From contig NZ_JYMR01000001.1 in NCBI RefSeq assembly GCF_000938255.1, positions 183,566-247,565 on the forward strand: a stretch of DNA of 64,000 nucleotides, in the 5' to 3' direction. The notes under the pieces were generated by a model. That model made no database searches, was not told the DNA's origin, and worked only from the letters and a program-made list of their open reading frames with translations. The translations under genes were made by a program, and so were the position numbers. Positions within the stretch are counted from its first letter, which is position 1; every line of letters begins with the position of its first letter. Positions 62,747 to 64,000 of the stretch are shown here, piece by piece. The DNA is from Bradyrhizobium sp. LTSP849 (lineage in GTDB: Bacteria; Pseudomonadota; Alphaproteobacteria; Rhizobiales; Xanthobacteraceae).

Positions 62747-62780
62747 CGCACGAGTTGCGGGTTGGAACGCACGAATTGCG
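62747..62780. promoter_or_regulatory. Two direct repeats (CGCA-N5-TGCG) upstream of coxM, candidate activator site
   Basis: CGCACGAGTTGCG at 62747-62759 and CGCACGAATTGCG at 62768-62780 differ at one base, are each a CGCA-N5-TGCG inverted repeat, and start 21 bp apart (two helical turns). Their near edge is about 106 nt before the coxM start. Pairs of dimer-sites at a two-turn spacing are typical of a tandem activator site. The 321-nt gap 62642-62962 holds nothing else identifiable apart from the coxM ribosome site; an open frame here is not supported. Confidence 0.6.
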
Positions 62781-62962
62781 TCAGGGTCGGCGACGTAAGA
62801 GCCGCGATCTCGCTGCAACCTCTCCCGCCTGCGAGGGCTTTGCTTAATTGGCCGTGCGGGAGTGAGGCTCGATGTGGGGCATTTTTTTGTGTGGCCTCGG
62901 ATGGCGAGCGAACGCAGACGGCCTTGTTTTCGTGGCCGATCGATGGCGTTGGGCTACGGCAG

Positions 62963-63976
62963 TCACGCCACACCTCCCGCGGGACACAGCACCGCCCATC
63001 GTTTGAGGTTCATGGCCAAGCAGAGAAGACGCAGATGGGTATGGTTGCGTGCCAAGCCCAGATAGCGAGCGCGCGCCCAGCCGTAAACGCCCTTGAGGCG
63101 CGCAAAGACCTGCTCGACCGGCGCGCGGCGGCGTCCCACGGCGTCGTTGAAGCGCTTCTTCCGCTCGGTCAGGGGATGATGCTTGTTGGGCCGGAACATC
63201 AGCCGCGGCTTGATGCCCCGGGCAGCCAGCCCGGCGCGGCGCTCGTGCTTGTCATAGGCCTGGTCGGCGTAGACCGCCTTCTCGTCGCCGCTGATCAATT
63301 CATCGGCCGGCACCGTATCGTTGACCGCAGCGTCGGTCAGCTTACTGCGACGGATGATCGCCGAGCACTGGTCGACACCGACATGCGCCTTGTAGCCGAA
63401 GTATCGCTTGCCACCCTTCTTGGTCCATCGCGCATCCGCATCGCGCTCGCTGTTGACCAGCTTGCTCGGCGCGCGCCCGTCTGGGCCGGGCGGCAGCGGG
63501 TCCTTTGGCGGCTTCGGCGGCTTCACCGCCGCCGGGATCAGGCTGGCGTCGATCAATGTGCCTCGACGCAGCACCAGCCCGCGCGCGTCGATCTGGCGCA
63601 GCATCTCGGCAAACAGCGTCTCGTCCAGACCGGCCTGCTGCAAAGCTTCGCGGAAGCGCCAGATCGTCGTATGGTCGGGCGTCTCGTCGCCCAGCGCAAA
63701 GCCGCAGAAGTCGCGGAAAGAGGCCCGGTCATCGAGCGCTTCTTCCAGTTCCGGATCGGACAGCCCGTACCATTGCTGCAACAGCACAGCCTTGAACATC
63801 ACCAGCCGAGGATAGGCCGGCGCGCCACGCTCAGGTTCCGGAAGGCCGCACAGCACGCGCTCCACAGCCCCCCAATCGACCAGTTCGCAAATCCGCCTCA
63901 GCACCGCACCGCCTTTCCCACGCCGCGACGCCAGCGCATCTGCGAAGCTCGGTTGCCCAACCTGCCGATATGCCAT
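62963..63976 (-). CDS. IS5-family transposase (DDE)
   Basis: A 337-aa DDE transposase. N-terminal domain MAYRQVGQPSFADALASRRG, then RLVMFKAVLLQQWYGLSDPE, the IS5/IS1182-type FRDFCGFALGDETPDHTTIW. DDE residues: D in GTLIDASLIPAAVK, D in KAVYADQAYDKHERR and E in RRRAPVEQVFARLKGVYGWA. Near the C terminus is RYLGLARNHTHLRLLCLAMN, as usual for IS5. The frame is intact. Inverted terminal repeats are not both visible: the right end extends past the window. The element lies 322 nt upstream of coxM, same strand. Confidence 0.9.
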   Translation of the reverse strand: MAYRQVGQPSFADALASRRGKGGAVLRRICELVDWGAVERVLCGLPEPERGAPAYPRLVMFKAVLLQQWYGLSDPELEEALDDRASFRDFCGFALGDETPDHTTIWRFREALQQAGLDETLFAEMLRQIDARGLVLRRGTLIDASLIPAAVKPPKPPKDPLPPGPDGRAPSKLVNSERDADARWTKKGGKRYFGYKAHVGVDQCSAIIRRSKLTDAAVNDTVPADELISGDEKAVYADQAYDKHERRAGLAARGIKPRLMFRPNKHHPLTERKKRFNDAVGRRRAPVEQVFARLKGVYGWARARYLGLARNHTHLRLLCLAMNLKRWAVLCPAGGVA

Positions 63977-64000
63977 CCCAAGACCCTCTTCAGATCTCTC
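62963..64000. mobile_element. IS5-type insertion sequence, right end outside window
   Basis: Comprises the transposase gene at 62963-63976 and its upstream region. The left end is in the gap 62821-62962 but could not be placed because no clear terminal inverted repeat was found, so only the coding part is delimited here. Confidence 0.55.

Noticed and set aside
62821..62962. Left terminal inverted repeat of the IS5 element
   Set aside because: No stretch here is a clear complement of the sequence near 63977-64000 and the right end is cut off, so IS boundaries are not assigned.
62644..62973. 109-codon frame on the minus strand in the coxM upstream region
   Set aside because: No family resemblance, no ribosome site, and it ends at the coxM start overlapping the conserved direct repeats. 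Treated as non-coding promoter region.

Overview
The window looks like chromosome of a Bradyrhizobium-type alphaproteobacterium (order Hyphomicrobiales; inferred from gene content, high GC, Omp25/RopB-like porins and several intergenic palindrome families typical of that group; no rRNA or tRNA gene was seen to fix the genus). It is mostly housekeeping and membrane/periplasm genes in short operons, with one complete catabolic operon at the right end.

Layout. 1-4.8 kb: two outer-membrane beta-barrel genes, an Fsr-type MFS exporter, glmM and a conserved small acidic protein. 4.9-11.3 kb: FMN-dependent lactate/alpha-hydroxyacid dehydrogenase, a chemoreceptor, then a TetR operon (regulator, 71-aa partner, orphan ABC substrate-binding protein) and a MarR-like regulator with a cysteine cluster. 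11.3-20.8 kb: two tandem paralogous periplasmic proteins, aroE, DUF1275, an XRE regulator with a SulP transporter, a divergent EF-G paralog, DUF992 and an aspartate aminotransferase. 21-30.4 kb: GST, tiny membrane peptides, PAS protein, GNAT, aldo/keto reductase, monooxygenase, a DUF559 nuclease-like gene embedded in inverted REP-type repeats, the exported DUF1800/DUF1501 pair, and a porin. 30.4-38 kb: two GSTs, TauE/SafE exporter, LysR, small proteins, and uvrB with long terminal extensions. 38-44.6 kb: small membrane and unknown proteins (two tandem paralogs, a frameshifted SEC-C gene), an NTF2-like protein and two MaoC-like hydratases. 44.6-53.1 kb: ychF-pth-rplY, UbiK-like factor, dienelactone hydrolase, lgt-MidA-pgeF and prs.

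53.3-55.3 kb holds a translationally coupled pair, a zinc metallopeptidase and a D-Ala-D-Ala-ligase-like ATP-grasp enzyme, which I could not match to a described pathway. 55.4-62.6 kb is a coxMSLDEFG operon for aerobic carbon monoxide dehydrogenase; CoxL carries the form I active-site loop AYRCSFR. An IS5-type transposase lies just upstream, and between it and coxM are two CGCA-N5-TGCG half-palindromes repeated at a 21-bp period, a likely activator site.

The most unusual signals are: the DUF559/REP unit with an adjacent internally deleted derivative (a possible gene-plus-MITE mobile system); the peptidase/ATP-grasp pair; the cox upstream repeats; clean operator candidates for the TetR and XRE regulators; the Cys cluster of the MarR-like protein; and the EF-G paralog lacking the catalytic His.
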